Below, piece by piece: positions 25,811-34,456 of a DNA stretch of 64,000 bases. Positions within the stretch are counted from its first letter, which is position 1; the number at the start of each line of letters is the position of its first letter. The notes beneath the pieces were generated by a model. The model had not been told where the DNA came from. It saw only the letters and a list, made by a program, of their open reading frames with translations, and did not search any database. The stretch is from Mageeibacillus sp. (lineage in GTDB: Bacteria > Bacillota > Clostridia > Saccharofermentanales > Saccharofermentanaceae): positions 1 to 64,000 of the forward strand of contig JAKVLB010000002.1 of NCBI GenBank assembly GCA_022484595.1. The letters run 5' to 3'. Both the position numbers and the translations under genes were made by a program.

Positions 25811-28021
25811 GTGATTTATAAACCTCATATAAACAGAGTCAAAGCCGACAAAATAAACGGAGACGCTCCGTTCTCGCGCAATCTGGCTCTCTTTCTGGTT
25901 TTCGCTGTTCTGTTGTTTGTTATGATGCTTCTAGTCCGCAACCTTAACGACGCAGGGAAAGGCAGCCCGGTTTATAACGGCACAACCGGAAGCTTTTTTC
26001 TGGGACCCGAACTCACAAGCAATGAGTCCTCAAGCACCTACATAGCAAACAATTGGATTTACGTTCCGAACATAACCTCTGAAGACGTTAAGAACGGCAA
26101 TATCACAATCAATAACTATAAGAATTATACCTACGCATCCGATGTCACGATACAAAACACCTGGAACGGCTGGTTCGACTACGACAACAACGCGCAATGG
26201 CACAACAGGGATGACGATTTCAAATACAAATCATTCGAGATGCCGGATGGCGAGGAAACCTATTCATCAGCCTATATAGCACATTTTGACTGCACACAGC
26301 CTCTCGACTACGTCTATCTTACTTTCCACAATATGAACGGCATAGCCAGAATATACTGCAACGGCAACTATGCCGGATCCATAGGTGTGAACTCATCCAA
26401 ATACATCAACACCAATGCATTCTCAGACTACTGCCTGTTATGGCCTAAGAACGGGAGAATTGATCTGTTCATTGTTGTAACCTGCAGTGACAAAGTCACA
26501 AACCCCGGCATTCTCTCCTACCCGATAATCGAGAACGGCGCTGCAAGCGACATGAGAATTTCTCTCAGTGCCGGGCATTTTGCGATTGTGTTTGTGCTGT
26601 TTATAATCGGAATTTTCGGCGGTGCGTATCTTATTGTCAACTCAAGCAAATCAAAGCGGATGTTTGCTGTTTTCATTGCAAATCTGTTTTGCTTCATACT
26701 GTATTACCTTGTTGACTGCCGGTTTCTGTCGATGTATTCGCATACACGCGCGGATATGCGATTCATCCTGATAGTAGTTTCCGCGGCAGTGGCTTATTCA
26801 ATGAATTCATGCTTTACCGACGGGATAAAGAAAAGATACAACAGCCACATACTTAAGCATGACCGGTACATCGTCGATGCTTTGGGTGCAGCGCTTCTTA
26901 TATTCTACTTTCTGATGGACACTTTCGGAAGTCACCTTACTTCGCTGTTTCCTGCATTGCTGTACGGGCTTGTCGTCATGCTTATATCGCTCGTAAAGAC
27001 AGTATTGCGCTACTTCAACGAGCGAAGCAACACGCTGACAATTCTGCTTTGCTACACTTATTTCGTCTACCTTATCTTTATATCAATTCTGATGGACAGC
27101 ATTGTTGTCTATATGCTTCCTAACTACAGCTTTATTTTCGTAATTGCGGTAATTGTCGCAGAGATTACCTTCCTTACTGAATTCATCAGACAACAGCGGC
27201 AGCTGACAAAGAGTGCAGCTACACTCAAGCGTCAGGTACGGGAGAAGACAGTTTTCATCTCAGAGATTAACCGCGACCTCGTCGAGAATAACAAGAAACT
27301 TGTTGAAGGCGAACTCGCACGCAAGAATGTGCTGTCCAACGTGTCTCACGACTTAAGAACGCCTATTACCGCCATACGAGGATATGCCGAGCTTCTGCTG
27401 TCTTCAGGGAAAGATATGCCGGATGCGCAGATAATATCTTATCTCACAAACATAGTAAAACGTTCGGAACAGATGGAACGCATAGTCTCGGATATCATTG
27501 AACTTACACGAATGGAAGCAAACAATGCGGAGTTCCAGTTTACAAACATATCTATGTCAGAGATGCTGGACGAACTTGTTACCATGTACTCTCTTGATTT
27601 GGAGGAGAGTACAAAGCACATAGAGCTTGAGATTCCTAACGACGACTTGCTTATTGTCAAAGCTGATCCGAAGAAGATATCGCGCGTCTTTGAGAATCTT
27701 ATTTCAAACGCAATCAATTACACTGAAGGCGAAGCAAGAATAGCCGTCCGGGCGTGGCGTTCAAACGGCAACATGGCTTTGTCCGAGCAGCAGGTGCATA
27801 TCAGCGTTTCAGACAACGGTATCGGTATTCCGGCAGAAGAAGTTGGAAAGATTTTCGACCGCTTCTATCGCGCCAAAAATTCCGGGATAAACATTAAAGG
27901 AACCGGTCTCGGGCTTGCCATAGTAAAGCTGATTTGCGACCGCCACAATGCGAAGATAATGGTTACGAGCGAAATCGGCAAAGGCACCACATTTGAGATT
28001 ATTATGCCGGCGGTAAACTGA
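25811..28021 (+). CDS. Membrane sensor histidine kinase (7TM-sensor type)
   Basis: 736 residues, probable GTG start at 25811. Order: one membrane segment (~26-44), an extracellular jelly-roll-like domain rich in Asn, Tyr and Trp (~60-250), about seven membrane helices (~258-465), a coiled coil, the HisKA domain with the phospho-His in SHDLRTPITAIRGY (~513), and the ATPase domain with NLISNAINY, SDNGIGIP, FDRFYR and GTGLGLAIV. The layout resembles 7TMR-DISM sensors that bind a carbohydrate-like or other small ligand outside the cell. Paired with the OmpR-type regulator just upstream; the signal is unknown. Confidence 0.92.
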   Translation: MIYKPHINRVKADKINGDAPFSRNLALFLVFAVLLFVMMLLVRNLNDAGKGSPVYNGTTGSFFLGPELTSNESSSTYIANNWIYVPNITSEDVKNGNITINNYKNYTYASDVTIQNTWNGWFDYDNNAQWHNRDDDFKYKSFEMPDGEETYSSAYIAHFDCTQPLDYVYLTFHNMNGIARIYCNGNYAGSIGVNSSKYINTNAFSDYCLLWPKNGRIDLFIVVTCSDKVTNPGILSYPIIENGAASDMRISLSAGHFAIVFVLFIIGIFGGAYLIVNSSKSKRMFAVFIANLFCFILYYLVDCRFLSMYSHTRADMRFILIVVSAAVAYSMNSCFTDGIKKRYNSHILKHDRYIVDALGAALLIFYFLMDTFGSHLTSLFPALLYGLVVMLISLVKTVLRYFNERSNTLTILLCYTYFVYLIFISILMDSIVVYMLPNYSFIFVIAVIVAEITFLTEFIRQQRQLTKSAATLKRQVREKTVFISEINRDLVENNKKLVEGELARKNVLSNVSHDLRTPITAIRGYAELLLSSGKDMPDAQIISYLTNIVKRSEQMERIVSDIIELTRMEANNAEFQFTNISMSEMLDELVTMYSLDLEESTKHIELEIPNDDLLIVKADPKKISRVFENLISNAINYTEGEARIAVRAWRSNGNMALSEQQVHISVSDNGIGIPAEEVGKIFDRFYRAKNSGINIKGTGLGLAIVKLICDRHNAKIMVTSEIGKGTTFEIIMPAVN

Positions 28022-28077
28022 CCTGTAATCCGACCTGTAAATCTGACCTATACTGAAATCCTATACAAAGCAACTAC

Positions 28078-28111
28078 AAAGGCGCGCTCTCCATACGGAA
28101 AACGCGCCTTT
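28078..28111 (+). terminator. Terminator of the sensor kinase gene
   Basis: aaggcgcg and cgcgcctt pair perfectly over 8 bp around a 16-nt loop that can itself pair (ctcc/gga), followed by tcaatgtttt. Confidence 0.7.
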
Positions 28112-28156
28112 CAATGTTTTATCCCTGTCATTCAGGCATATCCTAAAGACTGTGAA

Positions 28157-28360
28157 TCAGCCCTTTGTCTGCAGATAGTTGTTAATCTCCTCAAGGAGCG
28201 TGTCGCAATCCATTCCATGAACGATGCAGGCTTCCTCAATTGTCTCACCTGAAGCAAGAGCGCATCCGAGGCAGTGAAGGCCTGCAGACATCAGAATCGG
28301 AGCGATGCCCTCATCCTGATAAACGATATCACCTACAATGGTATCTTTTGTAACTATCAT
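28157..28360 (-). CDS. DUF1858 redox-disulfide domain protein
   Basis: 67 residues beginning MIVTKDTIVGDIV with the family core GLHCLGCALASGETIEEAC. The CxxC pair and third Cys are typical of the small DUF1858 proteins linked to hybrid-cluster proteins and thought to act in thiol or nitrosative chemistry. GGAGG lies 8 bp before the ATG. It stands alone, convergent with the kinase gene. Confidence 0.9.
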   Translation of the reverse strand: MIVTKDTIVGDIVYQDEGIAPILMSAGLHCLGCALASGETIEEACIVHGMDCDTLLEEINNYLQTKG

Positions 28361-28449
28361 AAAAAAATCCTCCTGATTACTTTTCTAACATCAAAAGAAT
28401 ACACCAAGACCTATCAAACCTCAACATGTACATTCACATGCAGTCCTCA

Positions 28450-28995
28450 TCATGAGTCATTGCCGCTGTTTACCCTTGCACTTATCCCCGTCATCAGCGT
28501 TCTCATGGCATTGCGACTTCCGGACTCACCAAGATTACTTCGCTTGAGCGCGTAACGTACATCACGCTCGACCTGACTGAAGTTCATCATGTATTTACCT
28601 GCGGACTCGATATAGACTGTCTTCATGTTGATCGGAACATCCGCCCCGGTATAAATCAGATGCTTTATCGCATCATAAATCATGACTGAGCCGATGTGTT
28701 TGAAATCAAGTCCATGCTCGCGAAAAACAGCCTTGGCACATGAATCATAATAATCATCATTCCGGTCATCCGGCAAAGACTGCTCTGCAACAATAGTTGA
28801 GACTTTCCTGCTTGCACTGAGCCGGTCATGTCTTCCGTCAACTATATAATGCAGAGCTCCGTCACCATCTCTTATTCCGATAATCCCGTTCTTGCACAGA
28901 TAACCGTTAATATTCTCAAGCAGGCTGTAATCACTGCAAACGATATTCATCTCAATCTGTGTATTAACCCGACCCATAAGAATCCTGTCCGCCAT
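28450..28995 (-). CDS. Spo0A C-terminal-domain protein lacking an intact receiver
   Basis: 181 residues from the ATG at 28995 (GGAGGT 7 bp upstream). Residues ~85-160 resemble the Spo0A DNA-binding domain: IGSVMIYDAIKHLI, then KTVYIESAGKYMMNFSQVERDVRYALKRS, which follows the Spo0A pattern LYPxIAKxYNTTxSRVERAIRHAIE. The N-terminal ~80 residues are too short for a receiver and show no phospho-Asp site. It may bind DNA at 0A-box-like sites without phosphorelay control, or be a decoy. The gene is monocistronic or a distal part of the ligA operon (138-bp gap). The match is by eye; moderately sure. Confidence 0.65.
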   Translation of the reverse strand: MADRILMGRVNTQIEMNIVCSDYSLLENINGYLCKNGIIGIRDGDGALHYIVDGRHDRLSASRKVSTIVAEQSLPDDRNDDYYDSCAKAVFREHGLDFKHIGSVMIYDAIKHLIYTGADVPINMKTVYIESAGKYMMNFSQVERDVRYALKRSNLGESGSRNAMRTLMTGISARVNSGNDS

Positions 28996-29133
28996 ATCCA
29001 TCACCTCCGATAAAAATGAGTCTACAACCCTGCCCGGCAAAAATGTCGGTGATGTTATCAGATTTGGATTATTTGCTCTCTGTGTGAGACTGAAAATCGA
29101 TTTCTGAGACTTGCCGGTACCGCTCAGACGTAA

Positions 29134-29571
29134 TTAATTGCCGCTGTCCGGGGCATCATGAGTAATCGCTGAAGTTTCATCATCAAGTCTGGTTATCTCA
29201 ATCGTGTAGTGAGAATACTGGGTGTTTTTTATTCTTACCTCTTCCCCTGCTTCCAGACTGTTGCGAAGCGGATTCATATAGTAACAGACACCATCGATGA
29301 CAAAATAATTCTTCAATAAAGAAACATCTGTCACCACTCCCGTGTATGAGTAATAATTGGAATTTATCACACTGTTGAAATCCAGAAGCCTCGGTCCCGC
29401 GAAGAAATATCCCCAGAATATCGCAAGTATCGCGAAAAACACCGGGAGAAAATATCCCGTCGCGTACTTCGTCTTATGTTTGCGATTCCGCTGTGTACAA
29501 AGACACATCATGAAAACAAGAAACAAGATCATGATTATATGGACCAAAAGATTAGCAATAAAATAGCGCAT
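29134..29571 (-). CDS. Membrane protein of unknown function, two helices plus small soluble domain
   Basis: 145 residues: membrane segments at ~4-25 and ~40-60, then a domain of short beta strands (YYSYTGVVTDVSLLKNYFVI, YYMNPLRNSLEAGEEVRIKN, HYTIEITRL) that could be a small beta barrel outside the membrane. No family recognised. Its ATG overlaps the stop codon of the cyclo-ligase gene, so it is the last gene of the ligA operon. Confidence 0.8.
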   Translation of the reverse strand: MRYFIANLLVHIIMILFLVFMMCLCTQRNRKHKTKYATGYFLPVFFAILAIFWGYFFAGPRLLDFNSVINSNYYSYTGVVTDVSLLKNYFVIDGVCYYMNPLRNSLEAGEEVRIKNTQYSHYTIEITRLDDETSAITHDAPDSGN

Positions 29572-30164
29572 CAGTCATCATCCTCATCCTTCGTTGCGAT
29601 CGGAATCAAAATATCTGCGCACAGGTCGTGCGCTTCAACCGGTATTGCCGAATACATCTGGAAGTCATAACAGAACGCGACGAGCAATGTCTTTGCATCC
29701 CCGAAAAAACGATCGTAATATCCGCCGCCCTGACCGAGTCTGTATCCTTCATCATTATAGGCAACTCCCGGAATCACGGCAATATCTATGTCTTCCTTCA
29801 TAACTACACCGGCATCGCTTCGAGGCTGCAGTATGCCGAACTCTCCGCGCTCGAACAGTCCGTCATCAAGGCTTGCACAATCACAGAAGGTCATTCTGCC
29901 GCCTGCAATCCTCGGAAAACAGCACTTTATTCCTTTCCTCATGAAGTACTTTGCCAGCGCGTCAACCGGTACCTCACCTTTGGAAGAACGGTACAGTGCA
30001 ATTCGTCCTGCCTTCTCAAGTCTGCCGGTCAGTTCTGCGTCATCTATCGACATAAAATAGTCAGGCAATGCCTCGCGAAGATCCCGAATGAAGCCATCAT
30101 CAAGCTGCGCGCGCCTTTCCCTTATCTGCTGTCTTATCATCTGCTTCTCTTCGGCTATGCTCAT
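29571..30164 (-). CDS. 5-formyltetrahydrofolate cyclo-ligase
   Basis: 197 residues, usual length. It converts 5-formyl-THF with ATP to 5,10-methenyl-THF, clearing a folate inhibitor and feeding one-carbon metabolism. The family signature is visible as YNDEGYRLGQGGGYYDRFF (~137-155), with an N-terminal basic helix MIRQQIRERRAQL and IALYRSSKGEVPVD. The start codon overlaps the ligA stop by 4 bp and the stop overlaps the next start. Confidence 0.93.
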   Translation of the reverse strand: MSIAEEKQMIRQQIRERRAQLDDGFIRDLREALPDYFMSIDDAELTGRLEKAGRIALYRSSKGEVPVDALAKYFMRKGIKCCFPRIAGGRMTFCDCASLDDGLFERGEFGILQPRSDAGVVMKEDIDIAVIPGVAYNDEGYRLGQGGGYYDRFFGDAKTLLVAFCYDFQMYSAIPVEAHDLCADILIPIATKDEDDD

Positions 30165-32215
30165 GTCTGGGCCTCCCCTTCTATCATTGCGTCAAGCTCC
30201 GCCATACCGATAGTCCTGACTCCGAGCTCCGCAGCCTTGCGGGCCTTTGAGCCTGCGGCATCACCCATAAGCAGCAGTGATGTTTTCCCGGATACAGAAG
30301 CTACAACCTTGCCGCCGTTATGTTCTATCTTTGCCGCCACATCATCTCTTGATACGCCGGGAAACGTTCCCGTTATACATATGGCAAGTCCCGCAAGTCT
30401 GTCAGTAGCAGTTATATCCGTTACTGCCTCAAATGCCAGCCCGGCTTCTTCAAGCCTGGAAAGAAGTTCACGGTTGCCTTCGTCGCGGAAGAAATTATAA
30501 ATGGCGGTCGCGGAAGTCTCCGCTATGTCTTCTGTCATGACCAGTTCTTCAACTGTAGCTGCGCTGACTTTACCGATTGACCCGAACTGTGCGATAAGCT
30601 CTTTGGCGGTTGCTTTGCCGACACCCGGAATGCCGAGTCCAGCGAGAATCTTCTGAGCGGGAGCTGTTCTTCGCGCAAGCTCTATTGCGTCAAGAAGTTT
30701 GTCTGTATTCTTTGCAAGACCTATGACCTTCTGCTCAATCAGTTCTTCCCGTCTTGCGCCAAGCGAAAAGATATCTCCTATGTCCTTCAGATATCCGAGA
30801 CTGACGAGCTTTCTGATGTACTCGCTGCCAAATCCCTTTATATCCATGCAGTCGCGCGAAACAAAATTCACAATGCGGTTAACCACTGTACCCGGACACT
30901 GAAGATTCACGCACTTATAACAGGAATTACAGTCGGCGTCGCCGCCTTCACGGATGAGACTGTGACCGCAAACCGGGCAGACCTGCGGCATCTGATAAAG
31001 CTTCCAGTCTGCCGGACGCATTCCGCGGACCACTCCATTGACCTTTGGAATAATCTCGCCGGACTTATATACCAGAATCGTATCTCCTATGCCGAGTCCG
31101 AGCTGATTGATATAGGCCTGATTATGAAGTGTCGCACGCGATACCTTCGTTCCGCACAGACTAATCGGGTCAAATACTGCAACAGGCGTTACCCTTCCGG
31201 TCCTTCCGGTGTTGACTTCAACTGACCTGAGTATTGTCGTCTTGACCTCCGGCGGATACTTATATGCTATGGCCCAGCGAGGAAACTTAATCGTGTTTCC
31301 GAGAGTATCTCTCTCAGAAATATTGTTGATTTTTACAACCGCGCCGTCAATATCGTACGCAAGCTCGCCTCGTGCCTCACCGATTCTCGTGATGGCATCC
31401 CATACCTCATCCGCGGTTTTACACTTATAGTATTTCTCGATGACCTTGACACCGTTGCGCTTAAGGTATTCATAGCCGTCGAGATGCGTCCTGAACGTAA
31501 CTCCGCGCGTCTCCTGAACGTTGAAGACAAACATCGACAGCTGACGTTCCTTTGTTATCCTCGTGTCAATCTGCCTGAGCGTTCCGGCAGCGCAGTTACG
31601 AGGATTGGCAAAGGTCTTCTTCCCCTCTTCTTCCGCGACCTCATTGACTCTGGCAAACGCATCGCGCGTCATATAGACTTCGCCGCGGATCTCGATATAA
31701 GGCACCGGCTCCCTCATTCTTCGAACAACGTCGGTAATCATCTTCGCGTTCATTGTGACATCTTCGCCCTCATTCGTGCCGTCACCCCGCGTAACGGCAA
31801 GCTTAAGCTCTCCGTCCTCGTAGCGCAGCGCCATCGACAGCCCGTCTATCTTGGTCTCAACAATGAACTCTGCTTCATCTCCGAACTGTTCCCTTACAGA
31901 AGACACGAATTCATCAACTTCAGAGCGTTCGAAAACATCCTGAAGACTCAGCATCGGCACATTGTGCTTCACTAGAACGCCCTTCTGTGCCTTCCAGCCG
32001 ACACGTTGTGTCGGAGAATCATTAACAATCCAGTCAGGATGTTCATTCTCTATCTGTTTAAGCCGGCTGCTCATAACATCATATTCATAATCACTGATTT
32101 TCGGATTGTCTTCGTTATAATACAGTTCCGCATGATAGTTCAATTTATCGACAAGCCCGCGGTATTCCTCTTTTATCTTGTCTTCGTTATCGAATAACGA
32201 CATCTGTCCGTTCAT
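30161..32215 (-). CDS. ligA: NAD-dependent DNA ligase
   Basis: 684 residues, close to the family's ~670. It seals nicks in replication and repair using NAD. Visible: N-terminal Ia domain (YHAELYYNEDNPKISDYEYD), catalytic Lys in ETKIDGLSMAL (~121), RGDGTNEGEDVT, the OB fold, a four-Cys zinc site in CPVCGHSLIREGGDADC and CVNLQCP, helix-hairpin-helix repeats (GIPGVGKATAKELI) and a C-terminal BRCT domain (~600-680). Both ends overlap neighbours by 4 bp, in an operon with a membrane gene upstream and the cyclo-ligase downstream. Confidence 0.97.
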   Translation of the reverse strand: MNGQMSLFDNEDKIKEEYRGLVDKLNYHAELYYNEDNPKISDYEYDVMSSRLKQIENEHPDWIVNDSPTQRVGWKAQKGVLVKHNVPMLSLQDVFERSEVDEFVSSVREQFGDEAEFIVETKIDGLSMALRYEDGELKLAVTRGDGTNEGEDVTMNAKMITDVVRRMREPVPYIEIRGEVYMTRDAFARVNEVAEEEGKKTFANPRNCAAGTLRQIDTRITKERQLSMFVFNVQETRGVTFRTHLDGYEYLKRNGVKVIEKYYKCKTADEVWDAITRIGEARGELAYDIDGAVVKINNISERDTLGNTIKFPRWAIAYKYPPEVKTTILRSVEVNTGRTGRVTPVAVFDPISLCGTKVSRATLHNQAYINQLGLGIGDTILVYKSGEIIPKVNGVVRGMRPADWKLYQMPQVCPVCGHSLIREGGDADCNSCYKCVNLQCPGTVVNRIVNFVSRDCMDIKGFGSEYIRKLVSLGYLKDIGDIFSLGARREELIEQKVIGLAKNTDKLLDAIELARRTAPAQKILAGLGIPGVGKATAKELIAQFGSIGKVSAATVEELVMTEDIAETSATAIYNFFRDEGNRELLSRLEEAGLAFEAVTDITATDRLAGLAICITGTFPGVSRDDVAAKIEHNGGKVVASVSGKTSLLLMGDAAGSKARKAAELGVRTIGMAELDAMIEGEAQT

Positions 32216-32841
32216 GCTTTACGTCCTCCTGTCGCACTGAAAACAATCGGAAGCGCCGCAACAACAGTAAAAAATACTCCCCAGACAATGCCGGGAACAC
32301 CGAGCAGCCCTGCGAACGGTCCGACAATATCAAGCTCATTGTATCTCGTTATGTACAGCAGGCCGGCCAATGTACCGTTCAGAGACGACAGCGGTACGAA
32401 CAGCGTAGCGGCTGTGAGCGCCACCGGAATACTGTAAACATAGAAATCAGTTATCCATACAAGCGGTTTGCCGAGTCTTAACAGATACACAAGCATAATG
32501 ACCGCTACCGGCACAATCAATGCCACGGCATCGTGTACCTTGACTTCCGACTTTACTACTGTTCTTACGATGAACAGCACAAGTGAACCGGCCGCAATCG
32601 CGACAGGAATGTAATCGCCTATGCTGAGCAAAGAAACCTTCTGCAATATAAATGTCAGCAATATCAGCAAAAAACAGGTAAGTGCCGCGCAAACGACCGG
32701 CGGTATACCTGCCTTCAAAGCGATGAAATTAATAATCTTATTGATGTATCGCACAAAAATATGGAAGGGCTCCGCAACCGGAGTCCCCCACAAAAAAAGC
32801 ATTATTAGGAAAACAATTCCCGCGCGCTCTTCACTTCTCAT
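32212..32841 (-). CDS. Polytopic membrane protein of unknown function
   Basis: 209 residues with about six membrane segments (~10-25, 45-68, 73-95, 105-122, 133-152, 180-205) and no motif I recognise. It starts 3 bp after the ydbC-like gene and its stop overlaps the ligA start by 4 bp, so it is co-translated with them. Confidence 0.8.
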   Translation of the reverse strand: MRSEERAGIVFLIMLFLWGTPVAEPFHIFVRYINKIINFIALKAGIPPVVCAALTCFLLILLTFILQKVSLLSIGDYIPVAIAAGSLVLFIVRTVVKSEVKVHDAVALIVPVAVIMLVYLLRLGKPLVWITDFYVYSIPVALTAATLFVPLSSLNGTLAGLLYITRYNELDIVGPFAGLLGVPGIVWGVFFTVVAALPIVFSATGGRKA

Positions 32842-32844
32842 TAC

Positions 32845-33087
32845 TTATACGTCCAGCTTTGAAAAATCTCCATCTTCGAAGAAAGCCTTGAGTGTGCTGT
32901 ACTCTTCAAAATCAAGTGAAATGCCTTTGCCAACCTTCTCGTGATTCGGACCCCAGTCACGAATATCAAGCTTAGGCTTACCGGCGTTCCACTTGACAAT
33001 ATTGACCTCGCGCTGCCAGCCCGACTTATTCTCCTTAAGAACACCAATCTGTTCAACAATCTCATAGGTTATCTCTGTCTTTGGCAT
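32845..33087 (-). CDS. YdbC/PC4-like single-strand DNA-binding protein
   Basis: 80 residues with the family core GWQREVNIVKWNAGKP, KLDIRDWGPNHEKVGKGISL and a C-terminal helix, resembling transcription-coactivator PC4-type proteins that bind single-stranded DNA as dimers. First gene of the ligA operon, which fits a nucleic-acid role. GGAGGG lies 9 bp before the ATG. Confidence 0.85.
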   Translation of the reverse strand: MPKTEITYEIVEQIGVLKENKSGWQREVNIVKWNAGKPKLDIRDWGPNHEKVGKGISLDFEEYSTLKAFFEDGDFSKLDV

Positions 33088-33197
33088 AATTTACCACCCT
33101 CCGTTAATATATAATTTTATGTTGAGATTATAGCATACCAAACTCACATGTATATATTATAATTAATAAAAATAGGCATTTAAGGAGTATATTCGCA

Positions 33198-34100
33198 GTG
33201 AATCCCGTTCTGACAATCCTACTAATACTTTTGACATTCTGTGTAATTATCGGACTTTGGTCTCTGGTCGAACCCTTTATTCTCGATATCACTACAATCA
33301 GACTGAATCCTGCATCGAAGTGCTCAAAATTTGATTCCATTGCCGGCAAAGACAGCACACCCGGAATAAATACAAGAAATGTTCAATCGCGCGTTTTCTT
33401 CTTCTCGGATCTTCACGCCGAATTCTGCATGATATCATCCGCCAGACTGCTTAAGGCGATTGACAGAGCAAGCAGAGACGGCGGTCTTGACGCTGTTATT
33501 TTCGGCGGCGACATAATCTCATGGACGCCGTTCAGGATAATGGGAATCCGCTACCTTAGACGCATAAGCGATGGCTGCCAACGTCTCGGAATCCCGTTTA
33601 TCGGCGTTTCCGGCAATCATGATTGTCACATGACCGCAAAAGACGTTGCCTCATGCGGGTTTATCAATCTTGAGTCTCAGCCGTTTGCCATTCCGTCGCG
33701 ATATAACAGCCGTACGACAGTATTCTCCGGTCTTGACGACTCCGGCAGAGAGTCGCGCACATGGTTACAGCAACCGTCGACCGCCGACGGATGTACCAAT
33801 GTTCTCGTAGTTCATGACCCGGATGCACTGTTGCATTTCAGCAGCTACGAAGAAGGTTCTCAGGTCTTTGATTATGCTCTTGCAGGACATCTGCACGGCG
33901 GTCAGCTGAGACTTCCTTTCAACTTCGTTTTCAAAGTAATCCGTAAGGATGAACTTCCAATGATTGGCGTCATTGACGGTGTTTTCGCATACAAAGGAAC
34001 TTCGGTATTTATCTCACGCGGCATCGGATGCGGAACGCTCCCGATAAGGTTTCTTTGCAGACCGGAAGCCAGCATAGTTGAGATCGGCGCTTCCGAGTAA
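33198..34100 (+). CDS. Membrane-anchored metallophosphoesterase (YkuE-like)
   Basis: 300 residues, probable GTG start at 33198 with AAGGAG 10 bp upstream. An N-terminal membrane helix (~3-25) anchors a calcineurin-type phosphoesterase domain with all metal motifs: FSDLHAEF (~70-76), FGGDII (~97), GNHD (~139), VVHDPD and GHLHGGQ (~230). Substrates of this family include lipid phosphates and nucleotides; none can be assigned here. It is divergent from the ligA operon. Confidence 0.9.
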   Translation: MNPVLTILLILLTFCVIIGLWSLVEPFILDITTIRLNPASKCSKFDSIAGKDSTPGINTRNVQSRVFFFSDLHAEFCMISSARLLKAIDRASRDGGLDAVIFGGDIISWTPFRIMGIRYLRRISDGCQRLGIPFIGVSGNHDCHMTAKDVASCGFINLESQPFAIPSRYNSRTTVFSGLDDSGRESRTWLQQPSTADGCTNVLVVHDPDALLHFSSYEEGSQVFDYALAGHLHGGQLRLPFNFVFKVIRKDELPMIGVIDGVFAYKGTSVFISRGIGCGTLPIRFLCRPEASIVEIGASE

Positions 34101-34177
34101 AACTTTCGGACATGACAAGACAGCAGTCCCATGCTCGCCGCTCCTGTTGCTAATTGTCTAGGGTTTGTTGTACTAAA

Positions 34178-34208
34178 AAAGAGAACGGACTGTTCATCCA
34201 TTCTCTTT
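34178..34208 (-). terminator. Terminator downstream of the AAA ATPase gene
   Basis: aaagagaa and ttctcttt pair perfectly with a 15-nt loop; on the minus strand six T residues follow. It may also stop plus-strand transcripts of the phosphoesterase gene. The rest of the 356-bp gap (34101-34456) holds no convincing gene. Confidence 0.65.
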
Positions 34209-34385
34209 AATCTTAGCGTCAAATCGGCAAATCGGAGTCTATGCCTATTCAGTACCTTCTGATATGTAGTGTTCCCTAATTCGTTTTCCCGGTTCCATTT
34301 GCTGTCTCTCTCCTTACACCAGCCAAGTTAATATATCCCAAGGCGATTATCCATCAAATGTTCTTTACATCCGCTGTTTTGGGCA

Positions 34386-34401
34386 TGTAAAAGATTTTAC
34401 A
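34386..34401. promoter_or_regulatory. 16-bp palindrome in the gap after the ATPase gene
   Basis: TGTAAAA-ga-TTTTACA is perfectly symmetric. It lies 55 bp past the ATPase stop, with no T-run, so its role is unclear. Confidence 0.4.
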
Positions 34402-34456
34402 CACCAAAAAGCAGTCATCTTATCACAGCAATCTCTACTCAGTTTTAGTCTTCAGC

